A stretch of 64,000 bases of DNA from Bradyrhizobium cajani. Its GTDB lineage: Bacteria > Pseudomonadota > Alphaproteobacteria > Rhizobiales > Xanthobacteraceae. Shown one piece after another: positions 23,761-32,649 of this stretch. The stretch covers positions 1-64,000 of the forward strand of contig NZ_WQNE01000039.1 of NCBI RefSeq assembly GCF_009759665.1, read 5' to 3'. The notes beneath the pieces are model-generated. The model ran no database searches and was not told the origin of the DNA. It saw only the letters and a program-made list of their open reading frames with translations. Within the stretch, counting starts at the first letter, position 1. Each line of letters begins with the position of its first letter. Both the position numbers and the translations under genes were made by a program.

Positions 23761-24003
23761 TCAGGGGGTCGCGGTCGCAAGCGATGCCTGCTCGCCTGCC
23801 AGCGCCACACAGGCCTTCCGGCGATGCAGCCCGCGGATTGCGCCGGTGACCTTCATCACTTTACCCGACGGACAGGAAGCGTCCTTGACGAAGGCCACCT
23901 CATAAGGTGCCAGCATCAGAGGTTCGGATTTGAGGATTGTCTGTGCAGAGCACGGCAGGCAGATCACGCAGGAAAACACCACTGCCGACACAAAGATACG
24001 CAT
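23761..24003 (-). CDS. Exported small protein (DUF6719-like)
   Basis: 80 residues with signal peptide MRIFVSAVVFSCVICLPCSA. The mature part LAPYEVAFVKDASCPSGKVM then KVTGAIRGLHRRKAC resembles the short DUF6719 proteins of Bradyrhizobium, in which two cysteines flank a Gly-rich turn. Periplasmic; role unknown. Confidence 0.6.
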   Translation of the reverse strand: MRIFVSAVVFSCVICLPCSAQTILKSEPLMLAPYEVAFVKDASCPSGKVMKVTGAIRGLHRRKACVALAGEQASLATATP

Positions 24004-24202
24004 GTCCGTCGTCCCACCAGCCCGGTAATTCTCTATAACGCGTTCCGGAGCGCGAGTTCCGTAAACCGCAAAAATTATTTTTGCTTTACCCGGCCCCTAT
24101 GACGCGCGTGAGAAGGCGCGCGCAAGACTGTTTGCTTGCAAACGACGCGCCAGATGGTTGACGGTAAGCAAATTCGGGCTGGCAAACACAAGACTGTAAA
24201 CG

Positions 24203-24226
24203 AAAGGCCGGCGGGGGCCGGCCTTT
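24203..24226. terminator. Bidirectional hairpin terminator
   Basis: AAAGGCCGGC-GGGG-GCCGGCCTTT, a perfect 10-bp stem ending in T on either strand, 26 bases after the porin stop codon on the minus strand. Confidence 0.75.
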
Positions 24227-24251
24227 GTCAGGTACTGATGCGGAGGGTGCG

Positions 24252-24959
24252 TCAGTAGCGCGAGGCCGGCGGCCCGCCCCAGCCGAAGCGGTAGTTCACG
24301 CCTACCTTGACGGTATGCTCGTCCTCCCGGCCGCGGACGCCGACGACGTCGGCCGGGCCGGAGGTAAAGGTGGTGCTGCCGAAATTATAATACTGGTATT
24401 CGGCTTTGGCCGACCAGCTCGGTGCAAACATGTATTCGAGGCCGGCGCCGACGGTGTAACCGTCCTTGCTGTTGCCGGTGGTGGTAAAGGCCTGCGGCAC
24501 GCCGGCGATGTTGACGCCGAGGCCGTTATTGCGCCAGGCATAACCGCCCTTGGCGTAGAGCAGTGTCGGACCCCAGGTGTAGCCGATGCGGCCGGTGACC
24601 GACCCGAGCTGGTCGGTATTGGACGTCACCTGCGTACCGAGCGGGAACGTGACACCGTTGCTGTTGGTCGGCAGCCAGGAATACTGGGCCTCGATACCCA
24701 CCACCCAGTTGGGCGCGAACTGGTAGTCGAAACCGCCCTGCACGCCGCCCAGGAAGCGGGCGTCGCTCGACTGGAAGCTGTTGTCGCCGGCAAAGGCGCC
24801 GCCGACATGGCCGCCGATGTAGAAACCGGTCCAGTTGTAGATCACTTGAGGCGGAGTATAGACCGGAGCCTTGGTGTAGGTGCGCGGCTGCATGTCGGCT
24901 GCTGCGGCTGGCGCTGCCAGCGCAAGCAGAGCCGCTGCGCCCAGCAATATCGTTCGCAT
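24252..24959 (-). CDS. Outer-membrane beta-barrel protein (Omp25/Omp31 type)
   Basis: 235 residues from ATG 24959 (GGGGA upstream; the open frame extends to 25073). Signal peptide ends PAAAADMQPR. The segment VIYNWTGFYIGGHVGGAF is the classic first strand of rhizobial Omp25/Omp31 proteins; later strands include GGVQGGFDYQFAPNWVVGIE, GRIGYTWGPTLLYAKGG and VGVNYRF near the end. The final GGPPASRY lies after the last strand. An eight-stranded barrel is expected. A 288-base leader precedes it (24960-25247), with no other gene in that space. Confidence 0.92.
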   Translation of the reverse strand: MRTILLGAAALLALAAPAAAADMQPRTYTKAPVYTPPQVIYNWTGFYIGGHVGGAFAGDNSFQSSDARFLGGVQGGFDYQFAPNWVVGIEAQYSWLPTNSNGVTFPLGTQVTSNTDQLGSVTGRIGYTWGPTLLYAKGGYAWRNNGLGVNIAGVPQAFTTTGNSKDGYTVGAGLEYMFAPSWSAKAEYQYYNFGSTTFTSGPADVVGVRGREDEHTVKVGVNYRFGWGGPPASRY

Positions 24960-25247
24960 GATTATCCCCGTTCTCTCAAATTCGACCCTCAGCAAACAAC
25001 GTGGCGTGAATTTGGTTGCTTGGCGGCGATGCCGGAACGGTGATCGTTCGTGACTGTGACGGGCTGGCAACAACGCGATTTGGTTCCGTCACGTCTGCTT
25101 GCCCCGAAAAAACTGGCCGTCGGCGCAAGACGTCCCGTAACAATTTGTCGCAAGGTGAAACCACCCCGTTCAAAGCTCGCCGAAATGTGATCCAGCGGCT
25201 CCGGCGACTTTCGTCCTACCACCGGGCGGATGAAGACCAGCTTTGCG

Positions 25248-25670
25248 TTACCGCGTCATCTTTTCCAGTTGCGGAAAGGGGGCGTAAACCGCACCGGCGC
25301 AGAGCTCGTTGGCCCGGTCAATGACGCGGTCGGCCCGCCCATTGACGAAGACGACGGCGCGCTCGCGCACGCCCTTGTAGCTGCCATCGGTCTCGCGCGG
25401 GGTGAAGTGCAGGCAGCTCACATAGAACTGGCGCCCGCCAACCTCGCGCAGCACCGGATCGGCCATGCCGGCATCGCGCACTCCGACCGGATTGTTCAGA
25501 TAGCTGCGCATCAAGGCCAGCGTGTCGCTACGGAAATTGTCGGGAAAGGGCTGCGGCCCTCCGGCCTGGGTCCCGTCGATCAGGGACGCACGGTCACCAT
25601 CGCTGCCGAAGCACGCCGCGAGCGCCAGCGGCAATACCAGGACCATCGCACGTTTCGCCAATCGCCCCAC
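25248..25670 (-). CDS. Predicted lipoprotein
   Basis: 140 residues from GTG 25670, giving a basic head MGRLAKRAMVLVLPLALAAC with lipobox LAAC at residue 20. The mature domain (QPFPDNFRSDTLALMRSYLN, RQFYVSCLHFTPR, ELCAGAVYAPFPQLEKM) has two further cysteines. It would be lipid-anchored in the periplasm. Conserved-looking but not recognised. Confidence 0.65.
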   Translation of the reverse strand: MGRLAKRAMVLVLPLALAACFGSDGDRASLIDGTQAGGPQPFPDNFRSDTLALMRSYLNNPVGVRDAGMADPVLREVGGRQFYVSCLHFTPRETDGSYKGVRERAVVFVNGRADRVIDRANELCAGAVYAPFPQLEKMTR

Positions 25671-25890
25671 AGCTCACGCTCTCCGCTATTCCGACCCGGA
25701 GACGTTCTAGCCTCAAGGTTGCGTCAGGGGAATTTGTAAGAGAATTCGCTTGCGACTTCCACACAGACACAAACGCGCACCGGCCCGCCGCCACCCCCTC
25801 ACGCTTTCGCATGAGGCATGACGGACAGGCCGGGCCTGAATTCCGCACGCGGCGGCTGGGCAATGCAGGATGCCGCCGCGGAGGATCAGG

Positions 25891-26292
25891 TTAGCTGCGC
25901 TTGTCGGTGGCCGCCGGCTTGGTGACGTCCGGCTTGGCGACGTCCGGCTGCGCCTTCAGCGACTTCTTGGTCGACACCTGCTTGTGGTGATGGCGATGCG
26001 TGCGCACGGTCTTTTGCTCGTCGGACGTGACCGCGGCATTGGCGTTCATTGGCTTCGACTTGGTGTCCACCTTGACGTCGGCGGCCTTGGCATCGGGGGT
26101 CTTGGCATCGGAAGTCTTGGCATCAGCCTTGACACCTGCGTCGGGTTTCGCGGCGGTGGCCGACGCCTTGGTCTGGCTCTGGTCCGCCTTGATCACCGGT
26201 GCGGTCGTGGTGGTCTTGCCGGCCTCGGCGGCGAAGGCCGGGGCTGCGATCACGGAAGCTGCGAGCAAGGCTGCAGAAATGGTCTTCAACAT
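25891..26292 (-). CDS. Exported Lys/Ala/Asp-rich protein with His cluster
   Basis: 133 residues; start preceded by AGAGGAGACCACC. Signal peptide ends PAFA-AEAGK. The mature chain is low-complexity with repeats of DAKTSDAKTPDAK type and a cluster HRHHHK near residue 101. Probably an unstructured periplasmic protein; metal binding by the His cluster is only a guess. Confidence 0.65.
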   Translation of the reverse strand: MLKTISAALLAASVIAAPAFAAEAGKTTTTAPVIKADQSQTKASATAAKPDAGVKADAKTSDAKTPDAKAADVKVDTKSKPMNANAAVTSDEQKTVRTHRHHHKQVSTKKSLKAQPDVAKPDVTKPAATDKRS

Positions 26293-26541
26293 GGTGGTCT
26301 CCTCTTGGAAGGATCTTGAGGCGGCGCCCTCTCACCAGCCCTTCGATCGTAGGTGAGAGCCTAGGGGCAGCGCACTGAACCCGTTCTGAAGGTCCTTGCA
26401 GGCTTCCGTTCATCTCGATGACAAGTTTGTCATCTGCGGCAGGACGAATGATCGTGCGAAGCGGGAATGTTTTTGCCCCATGGGTGTTCCGGTCTTCGGG
26501 CAATCGTGTAGGATCGCCACGTTCCATACGGGAGAACATCA

Positions 26542-27084
26542 ATGCGCAGACTCTCAATGCTTCTGGTGCCGGGACTTGTCTCGATGGCGCTGGCGGCCGG
26601 GCCAATGCTGACCAGTGCCTATGCCGCTGGTAGCGACGAGCCTTCCTCGCCACCGAAGTCGGACACCTCGACCAAAAAGGGGAAGAAGAAGAGCTCCTCC
26701 GTCAGCGATCCCAAATTCCTAGCGGCCTATCGCACCGCTTACACCACGATCTACGACCGCCACGACTACACGGGCGCGATCGATCAGCTGAAGTCGCTGA
26801 AGCGCGATGACGTCGCCGATGTCGCCAATTTGATCGGATACTCCTACCGCAAGCTGGGCGACTACCAGTCGTCGAAGGTCTATTACGAGCTGGCACTGAA
26901 GGACGATCCGAACCACGTTCGCACCTGGCAGTATTACGGCCTCTGGCAGCTCGAGCAGGGCAACCGCGAGCAGGCGCAGTATCACCTGAACAAGATCGCC
27001 TCGCTCGCCGGCACCGACAGCTCCGAATATCGCTCGCTTGCCGCGGCGCTCGACAAGCCGACCGGCGCGACGCTCGTCTACTGA
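26542..27084 (+). CDS. Exported TPR-repeat protein
   Basis: 180 residues; GGGAGAACATCA before ATG. Signal peptide ends SAYA-AG. A Lys/Ser-rich linker (~35-52) precedes about three TPR units: RHDYTGAIDQLKSLK, GYSYRKLGDYQSSKVYYELA with LKDDPNHVRTWQYYGLWQLEQG, and YHLNKIASLAG. Periplasmic protein-protein interaction role likely. A strong terminator follows 24 bases later. Confidence 0.8.
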   Translation: MRRLSMLLVPGLVSMALAAGPMLTSAYAAGSDEPSSPPKSDTSTKKGKKKSSSVSDPKFLAAYRTAYTTIYDRHDYTGAIDQLKSLKRDDVADVANLIGYSYRKLGDYQSSKVYYELALKDDPNHVRTWQYYGLWQLEQGNREQAQYHLNKIASLAGTDSSEYRSLAAALDKPTGATLVY

Positions 27085-27108
27085 AGACCCGCATTTTTGC
27101 AATCGAGC

Positions 27109-27147
27109 GAACGGGCACAACCTTTGGGTTGTGCCCGTTCTGCTTTC
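27109..27147 (+). terminator. Intrinsic terminator after the TPR gene
   Basis: GAACGGGCACAACC-TTTG-GGTTGTGCCCGTTC is a perfect 14-bp stem followed by TGCTTTCT. Confidence 0.85.
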
Positions 27148-27191
27148 TCGGGTAGCCTTGCGCACCTTTCCCCCTCGCAAATTGGTGCGCA

Positions 27192-28580
27192 ATGGACCCG
27201 TGGCTGCGATCCGCGATCGACTACATCGGCTCCTGGATCGAATACCAACTGATGACAATCCAGCAGCCAGGCGTCATCGTCGCATTCGCCCATCGCGGCG
27301 AGGTCGTCGCCGAACATGCGTTCGGCTTCGCCAATCTCGACACCGGCGAGAAGCTCACCCCGCGCCATCGCTTCCGCATTGCCTCGCATTCGAAGAGCTT
27401 TACCTCGGCCGGCATCATGAAACTGCGCGAGCAGCGCAAGATCCGGCTCGACGATCCCATCGGCCAATATGTCGGCGGCCTGCATCCGCGCGTTGCCGAG
27501 ACGACGATTGCGCAGGTGCTCTCGCACAGCGCGGGCCTGACGCGTGACGGCGCCGATTCCGGCCAGTTCATCGACAGCCGCCCCTATCTCGACGCCACGG
27601 AGCTGCTCGCGGAGTTGAAGCTGCCGACCGCGATCGAGCCCGGCACGCGTTTCAAGTATTCCAATCACGGCTTTGGTCTGATCGGCCTCGTGATCGAAGC
27701 CGTGACGAAGGAGCCCTACCCGGTCTGGATCAAACGCGAGATCATCGCGCCGGCCGGCTTGCGCGAGACCGAACCGAACGTGCCGCTTCCCAAGGGCGCG
27801 CCGTTCGCGCGCGGTCACACGCGAAAGCTGCCGTTTGGCGAGCGCTGTGTGGTCCCCGGCGACAATCCCGCGCAGGCGATGGCGTCCGCCGCAGGTTTCG
27901 TCGCGACCGCCGGCGATACGGCCCGCTTCTTCGCGCAGCTCGCGCCCAATGCGAAAAAGAGCGTGCTGTCGGTCGCGAGCCGTCGCGAAATGACGCGCCA
28001 TCATTGGCGCATCCCGCAGAGCTTCGAGGGCTATTACGGCTTGGGCGTCAATGCCGGCAAGACCGACGGCTGGGACTGGTTCGGCCATGGCGGCGGTTTC
28101 CAGGGCTACATCTCCCGGACCTGCTCCATTCCCGCTTGCGAGCTTGCGATCAGCATCCTCAGCAACTCCATCGACGGCGCGGCGCCGTTCTGGATGGATG
28201 GCGCAATGCAGATCCTGCGCGTCTTTCAGACCCGCGGCGCACCGAACCGGGGCGTGCGCGACTGGACCGGCCGCTGGTGGACGATCTGGGGCGCGAGCGA
28301 TCTCGTGCCGATCGGCAACCGCGTGCTCGTCGCCAATCCGCAGTTCAACAACCCGTTCATGGATGCCGCCGAGATCGAGGTCACCGGCCGCGACACCGGC
28401 AAGCTCACCTGGGCCGCCGGCTACGCAAGCCATGGCGAGCCGGTCCGCCGCGTCCGCGACAAGCGCGGGAGGATCAGCGACATCTGGATCGCCGGTGCCA
28501 ACATCAAGCCGGAGCGCGTGGTGGCGCGCGAGATCGCGCGCCGGTATCCGCCACGCAAGCGGCGGCCTACTCCCGGATGA
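27192..28580 (+). CDS. Beta-lactamase-fold serine hydrolase
   Basis: 462 residues without signal peptide. Class C/esterase motifs: S-x-x-K as SHSK (IASHSKSFTSAG, ~residue 65), Y-S-N as FKYSNHGFG (~155) and HGGG (WFGHGGGFQG, ~296) replacing KTG. A C-terminal domain (from WTGRWWTIWG) is a lipocalin-like extension common in this family. It could be an esterase or D-aminopeptidase; a true beta-lactamase is unlikely. Overlaps the S10 peptidase gene end-to-end by 14 bases. Confidence 0.87.
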   Translation: MDPWLRSAIDYIGSWIEYQLMTIQQPGVIVAFAHRGEVVAEHAFGFANLDTGEKLTPRHRFRIASHSKSFTSAGIMKLREQRKIRLDDPIGQYVGGLHPRVAETTIAQVLSHSAGLTRDGADSGQFIDSRPYLDATELLAELKLPTAIEPGTRFKYSNHGFGLIGLVIEAVTKEPYPVWIKREIIAPAGLRETEPNVPLPKGAPFARGHTRKLPFGERCVVPGDNPAQAMASAAGFVATAGDTARFFAQLAPNAKKSVLSVASRREMTRHHWRIPQSFEGYYGLGVNAGKTDGWDWFGHGGGFQGYISRTCSIPACELAISILSNSIDGAAPFWMDGAMQILRVFQTRGAPNRGVRDWTGRWWTIWGASDLVPIGNRVLVANPQFNNPFMDAAEIEVTGRDTGKLTWAAGYASHGEPVRRVRDKRGRISDIWIAGANIKPERVVAREIARRYPPRKRRPTPG

Positions 28581-30132
28581 GAGCCTCGACCTCGCTCCGC
28601 AACGCCTGCCTCGAGCCGTCGCGGGAATAGAACATGTGGCCGCCGGGATAGACGACGAACTTCACGCGCTGTGTCGCAAAGGCCGGCAGCTGGTCGAGCA
28701 CCCGCTTCGATCCGAAATAGGGCGTCGCGAGATCGAACAGGCCGTGCGCGACCACAACGTTCAGCTTCGCGTCGGTGGCGAGGATCTGGCGCAGCTCGGA
28801 TACCGATTGCGGCGGGTTGATGCCGCGGCCGAAATCCCAGTGGCCCTCGACGGCGCCGTTCAGGACTTCATAGGAGCCGTCCGGCCGCCAGTTGAGCTTG
28901 CGCGTCAGGACATCGACTGCGGCACTCGTGAGCGGCGCCTGAAGCGCATCGCCCGAGGGATCGCCGAAGCGTGAGCTGCTGGAATCCGGATAGGGATCGA
29001 AGCCGCGCACGGAGGCATCGTAGCGCCCCGTCACCTTGCCGTTCTTGCGATCGAGCTCGCGGCGGAATTCGCCGACGTCGAACCGGCCGGCGAGCCTGCG
29101 GCTTACCGCCTGGTCGATACCGGTGAGCTCGGCGACCTTGTCGGCGAGACGGGTCGTGGCCTCCTTGTCCGCCGCCCCTTTGACGAGATCAGCCAGGAAT
29201 TCGCCGCGCGCATAAGCCTCGACGTCGGCGAGATCGGCGCGCTTGACCGGTCCCTTGGCTTCGCGCGCCACCGCCACATAGCTCGGAAGCGTCGCGACAT
29301 ATTGCAGGAGGCTCGTGCCGGTGAACTCGCGGAAGTCGAACAGCGGCGACACCAGGATCAATCCCCTGACGCCGACCCCATGCTGGAGCTGCAACTGGCG
29401 CACCACCTTCGGCCCGCGGATGCCGCCATAGCTCTCCCCCGCAACGTATTTCGGGGAAACCAGCCGGTCATGCTTCTCCAGCCAGCGGCGGATCACGAGT
29501 GCGATCGAATTGACGTCGCCGTCGACGGAGTAGAAGGACTTGCGCGCATCCTCGCCACTGGCAACGAAGCGGCTGTAGCCGGTGCTGACGGGATCGATGA
29601 AGACGAGATCGGTGAAGTCGAGCCAGGTCTCGGCGTTCGGCTTCACCTCGGGCGAGGCCGACGGCGAGAGAGCTTCGCCATCGAGCGGCAGTCGCCACGG
29701 GCCGGCAGCGCCGAACTGGAGCCATGCCGAAGAGGCACCGGGCCCGCCGTTGAACAGGAACGTCACGGGGCGCGTCGCGCGGTCGGCGCCGTCGAGTTCG
29801 TAGGACGTGTAGGCGATGTCGGCCAGCGGCTCGCCCTTGCCGTCGAACACACGGATCGAACCGGCGGTCGCGGCGAAGTTGAGGGTGCGGCCGGGCAGAT
29901 CGAGCGTCTGCTTCGTGGTCGAATCGGCAGGCAGGCGATGCGGCTCGGCGGCCGGCGACGACGCCTGCGATGCGGTCTGCGCGCCACCGCGCCCGCCCTT
30001 CTGTCCGGTTGGCGCCGCCGTCTCGGAACGCGGCTGCGGCGGATCATCGGCGTGCGCAAATCCTGCGAGCGCAAAGGCCGACACTGCAAGCACCAGGGTC
30101 GCGCGACGGAGCGCCGGCAAACTCGTAACCAT
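28567..30132 (-). CDS. Peptidase S10-family serine carboxypeptidase-like protein
   Basis: 521 residues; AGGGAGAACGATC before ATG 30132 fixes the start. Signal peptide ends GFAHA. A Gln/Ala/Pro-rich linker follows. Motifs: FLFNGGPGASSAWL (oxyanion region, ~135), GESYGGIRG with nucleophile Ser (~235), Asp in HGLFDLATPY and His in YPGGHMFYSR. All three catalytic residues are present. Periplasmic peptidase; bacterial members are common in rhizobia. Confidence 0.9.
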   Translation of the reverse strand: MVTSLPALRRATLVLAVSAFALAGFAHADDPPQPRSETAAPTGQKGGRGGAQTASQASSPAAEPHRLPADSTTKQTLDLPGRTLNFAATAGSIRVFDGKGEPLADIAYTSYELDGADRATRPVTFLFNGGPGASSAWLQFGAAGPWRLPLDGEALSPSASPEVKPNAETWLDFTDLVFIDPVSTGYSRFVASGEDARKSFYSVDGDVNSIALVIRRWLEKHDRLVSPKYVAGESYGGIRGPKVVRQLQLQHGVGVRGLILVSPLFDFREFTGTSLLQYVATLPSYVAVAREAKGPVKRADLADVEAYARGEFLADLVKGAADKEATTRLADKVAELTGIDQAVSRRLAGRFDVGEFRRELDRKNGKVTGRYDASVRGFDPYPDSSSSRFGDPSGDALQAPLTSAAVDVLTRKLNWRPDGSYEVLNGAVEGHWDFGRGINPPQSVSELRQILATDAKLNVVVAHGLFDLATPYFGSKRVLDQLPAFATQRVKFVVYPGGHMFYSRDGSRQALRSEVEALIRE

Positions 30133-30381
30133 GATCGTTCTCCCTGTCCGGCTCTGAGAGCCGGTACACACCGGCAAGCTAGCGAGGAATTGCGACGGTT
30201 TGGGGGATCACCGGTCAAGCGGCGCCAGAACAGGCCGATCAGGTCCCCGTTTTGCCCCTAAAATGGGATAGCCGGCCGCCGGCTCGCCCCGCGAGGCGGT
30301 CGTCCTCGACAATGGAGCCCCAGGTCGTATAGACGAGCCCGGCGGAACTTACTCGAGCCAGCGGCACCTGCCTGGGAAGCC

Positions 30382-31161
30382 ATGACCAAGTCCTCGCGAT
30401 ACGACCGGATCGCCTTCGTTGCCAGCCCGAGCAGCGAGGCGCAGAGCGCCTTCAGCCAGCTCACCCGGGACTACGGCAATTGTGACCCCAGGGAAGCCGA
30501 CGTCGTCGTCGCGCTCGGCGGTGACGGCTTGATGCTCCAGACGCTGCACCAGAACATGCACACGGGAAAGCCGATCTACGGCATGCACCGCGGCACGGTC
30601 GGCTTCCTGATGAACGAATACTCGACGCACGATCTGCGCGCGCGGCTCGAGGCGGCGCATGAATCCGAGATCAATCCGCTCCTGATGCGCGCGACCGACG
30701 TCAACGACCGCGTCCATCTGCACCACGCCATCAACGAGGTCGCCCTGTTCCGGCAGACCTACCAGGCCGCGCGCTTGAGGATCCTGATCGACGAGCGCGA
30801 GCGCATGTCCGAGCTGATCGCCGACGGCATCATGGTGGCGACGCCGGCGGGGTCGACCGCCTACAATCTGTCCGCCCAGGGGCCGATCCTGCCAATCAAC
30901 GCCGCGCTGCTGGCGCTGACGCCGATCAGCGCCTTCCGCCCGCGCCGCTGGCGCGGCGCGCTGCTGCCGAACACGGCCTATGTCGTCATCGAGGTGCTGG
31001 AGGGTGACAAGCGGCCTGTGGCGGCCGTCGCCGACCATGACGAGGTGCGCGACGTCCGCCGCGTCGAGGTCCTGTCCGACAAGACCATCTCGATGCGCAT
31101 GCTGTTCGACCCCGGCCACAGCCTGGAAGAGCGCATCCTGCGCGAGCAGTTCGGCTATTAA
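30382..31161 (+). CDS. nadK: NAD kinase
   Basis: 259 residues; GGGAAG before ATG. The GGDG motif is VALGGDGLMLQTL and the NAD-binding stretch GMHRGTVGFLMNEY follows. A second conserved block GIMVATPAGSTAYNLSAQGP contains the Asp/Ser region of the family. It phosphorylates NAD to NADP in the cytoplasm. The length is at the short end for the family (E. coli 292). Confidence 0.93.
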   Translation: MTKSSRYDRIAFVASPSSEAQSAFSQLTRDYGNCDPREADVVVALGGDGLMLQTLHQNMHTGKPIYGMHRGTVGFLMNEYSTHDLRARLEAAHESEINPLLMRATDVNDRVHLHHAINEVALFRQTYQAARLRILIDERERMSELIADGIMVATPAGSTAYNLSAQGPILPINAALLALTPISAFRPRRWRGALLPNTAYVVIEVLEGDKRPVAAVADHDEVRDVRRVEVLSDKTISMRMLFDPGHSLEERILREQFGY

Positions 31162-31200
31162 CTCGCCTGCCCCCGCACGCCCGCGGGGCCCGGTCGCAAC

Positions 31201-31237
31201 CCTTCGTTAACCCCCGGCACGATATGGTTAACGAAGG
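31201..31237. promoter_or_regulatory. 12-bp perfect inverted repeat upstream of receiver/Hpt operon
   Basis: CCTTCGTTAACC (31201-31212) and GGTTAACGAAGG (31226-31237) are exact inverse copies with a 13-base spacer, ending 23 bases before the ATG at 31261. No T-run follows. GTTAAC cores recall CtrA half sites, but the spacing is not the usual one. Candidate operator or 5' leader hairpin. Confidence 0.5.
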
Positions 31238-31260
31238 TTGACCGCTTTGGCCCGGGCGTC

Positions 31261-31806
31261 ATGTTCCGTATCGACTTCAACAAGCTGCGCTTCCTCGTCT
31301 GCGACGACAATCCGCACATGCGCCGCATCCTGCGGACGCTGCTGCACTCGTTCGGCGCGCGCGAGGTCTATGAGGCCGAGGACGGCGCCACGGCGCTGGA
31401 AATGTACAGCCATTACGTGCCCGACATCGTCATCACCGACTGGGCGATGCCGATCTTCGACGGGCTCGAACTCGCGCAGATGATCCGGCAGCCGGAATCC
31501 AAGGGCAACCCTTACGCGCCGATCATCATGCTGACCGGCCATTCCGAGAAACGCCGCGTCACGGTCGCGCGCGATGCCGGCGTCACGGAATTCCTGGCCA
31601 AGCCGATCTCGGCCAAGGGGCTCTACCAGCGCATCCTCAACGTGGTCGCCAATCCCCGGCCCTTCATCAAGACCAAAACCTATTTCGGCCCGGACCGGCG
31701 CCGCAACACCAACTCCGCCTATATGGGCCCGGAGCGCCGCGTCGGCGAAAAGCACGAGGTGCTCCAGCAGCCATCGCTGCTCGACAAGGCGAAGTCCTCC
31801 ATCTAG
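31261..31806 (+). CDS. CheY-like response regulator receiver protein
   Basis: 181 residues. A receiver domain spans ~8-130: acidic pair in FLVCDDNPHMRRIL, phospho-acceptor Asp in IVITDWAMPIFDG, Thr in IIMLTGHSE and Lys in EFLAKPISAKG. A ~50-residue tail (KTYFGPDRRRN, YMGPERRVG) has no output domain. It is followed 29 bases later by an Hpt protein, likely its phosphorelay partner. Family members with this tail are common in Rhizobiales; specific role unknown. Confidence 0.92.
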   Translation: MFRIDFNKLRFLVCDDNPHMRRILRTLLHSFGAREVYEAEDGATALEMYSHYVPDIVITDWAMPIFDGLELAQMIRQPESKGNPYAPIIMLTGHSEKRRVTVARDAGVTEFLAKPISAKGLYQRILNVVANPRPFIKTKTYFGPDRRRNTNSAYMGPERRVGEKHEVLQQPSLLDKAKSSI

Positions 31807-31835
31807 CGCAACCTCCAGCGGTCGGGGCAGGCATC

Positions 31836-32414
31836 ATGGCGAAGAACAGCGCAAAGGACATCGAGGTCAAGGCCTTCGCCACGCATCACGTGATCACCCA
31901 GCCCAATCCGCTGCGGAAGGTTCTGCGCCGGGTCAAGACCCCGGACATGGACGATCCGGTGGCGCGCGCCGAGCAGGCGCTGGCGGCTCTGTCCGGCGAG
32001 TTCAAGGACTGGATGGCAATCGAGGTCGACAGGCTGTCCGCCGCCTGGACGGCCGCGCAGAATGAAGGCTTCAACGACAAGCGGCGCGAGGAGCTGTTCC
32101 ACGCCGCACACGATATCAAGGGTGATGCCGCGACATTCGGCTATCCCTCGGCCGCCAGCATCGCCGAAAGCCTTTGCCGGGTGATCGAGCATGCGCCCAA
32201 TCTAGCGAAGGTGCCGGCCGAGCTGTTCACGCATCACGTCAATGCCATCGTCGCGATCGTGCACGAGAACACCAGGCTCGACAGCACCAGCGTCTCGGTC
32301 GAGCTCAGCCGCCGCCTGCGCAAGGTTGCCGACGACTATCTCGCCGACGTCAACCGCGATCGCCCCGAGCATCTCGAGGCGATCCTGGCGCCGAGCATCG
32401 TGCCGGCAGAGTAA
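31836..32414 (+). CDS. Hpt-domain phosphotransfer protein
   Basis: 192 residues. The Hpt site is in LFHAAHDIKGDAATFGYP (His of HDIKG at ~97), within a helical bundle; the segment DPVARAEQALAALSGEFKDW precedes it. GGGGCAGG lies before the ATG. Co-transcribed with the receiver gene, so the pair should shuttle phosphate within a multistep relay. The kinase is not in the window. Confidence 0.88.
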   Translation: MAKNSAKDIEVKAFATHHVITQPNPLRKVLRRVKTPDMDDPVARAEQALAALSGEFKDWMAIEVDRLSAAWTAAQNEGFNDKRREELFHAAHDIKGDAATFGYPSAASIAESLCRVIEHAPNLAKVPAELFTHHVNAIVAIVHENTRLDSTSVSVELSRRLRKVADDYLADVNRDRPEHLEAILAPSIVPAE

Positions 32415-32433
32415 CGGGCCAACTCTCGCTCCT

Positions 32434-32513
32434 CGTCATTGCGAGCGCAGCGAAGCAATCCAGAATCTTTCCGCGGTGACAGTCTGGATTGCTTCGCTGC
32501 GCTCGCACTGACG
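32434..32513. repeat. Interspersed palindrome, family 1 (first copy)
   Basis: CGTCATTGCGAGCGCAGCGA continues through AGCAATCCAGA; 18 bases later its inverse complement follows nearly perfectly, ending CGCTCGCACTGACG. A second copy lies at 54641-54721. This long hairpin is dispersed widely in Bradyrhizobium-type genomes. Intergenic, after the Hpt gene. Confidence 0.85.
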
Positions 32514-32558
32514 GAGCGTTGGGTTACGCCCCTGCTCTATCGCCACGATCAGAATCGT

Positions 32559-32647
32559 AGGGTGGGCAAAGCGAAGCGTGCCCACCAATTGACCCAAACC
32601 GTGCGGATAGATCGTGGGCTCGGCGCTGCGCGCCTTTACCCACCTTC
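32559..32647. repeat. Interspersed palindrome, family 3
   Basis: GGTGGGCAAAGCGAAGCGTG then CCCACC makes a short hairpin (32561-32586), and the unit ends CGCGCCTTTACCCACC at 32646, so it can also close as a larger hairpin. Repeats with this GGTGGGCAAAGCG/CCCACC pattern are frequent in Bradyrhizobium intergenic regions. Together with family 1 it fills the space between the Hpt and DUF2336 genes. Confidence 0.65.
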
Positions 32648-32649
32648 TG

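Noticed and set aside
27078..28433. 451-codon minus-strand frame
   Set aside because: Antisense shadow of the serine hydrolase gene.
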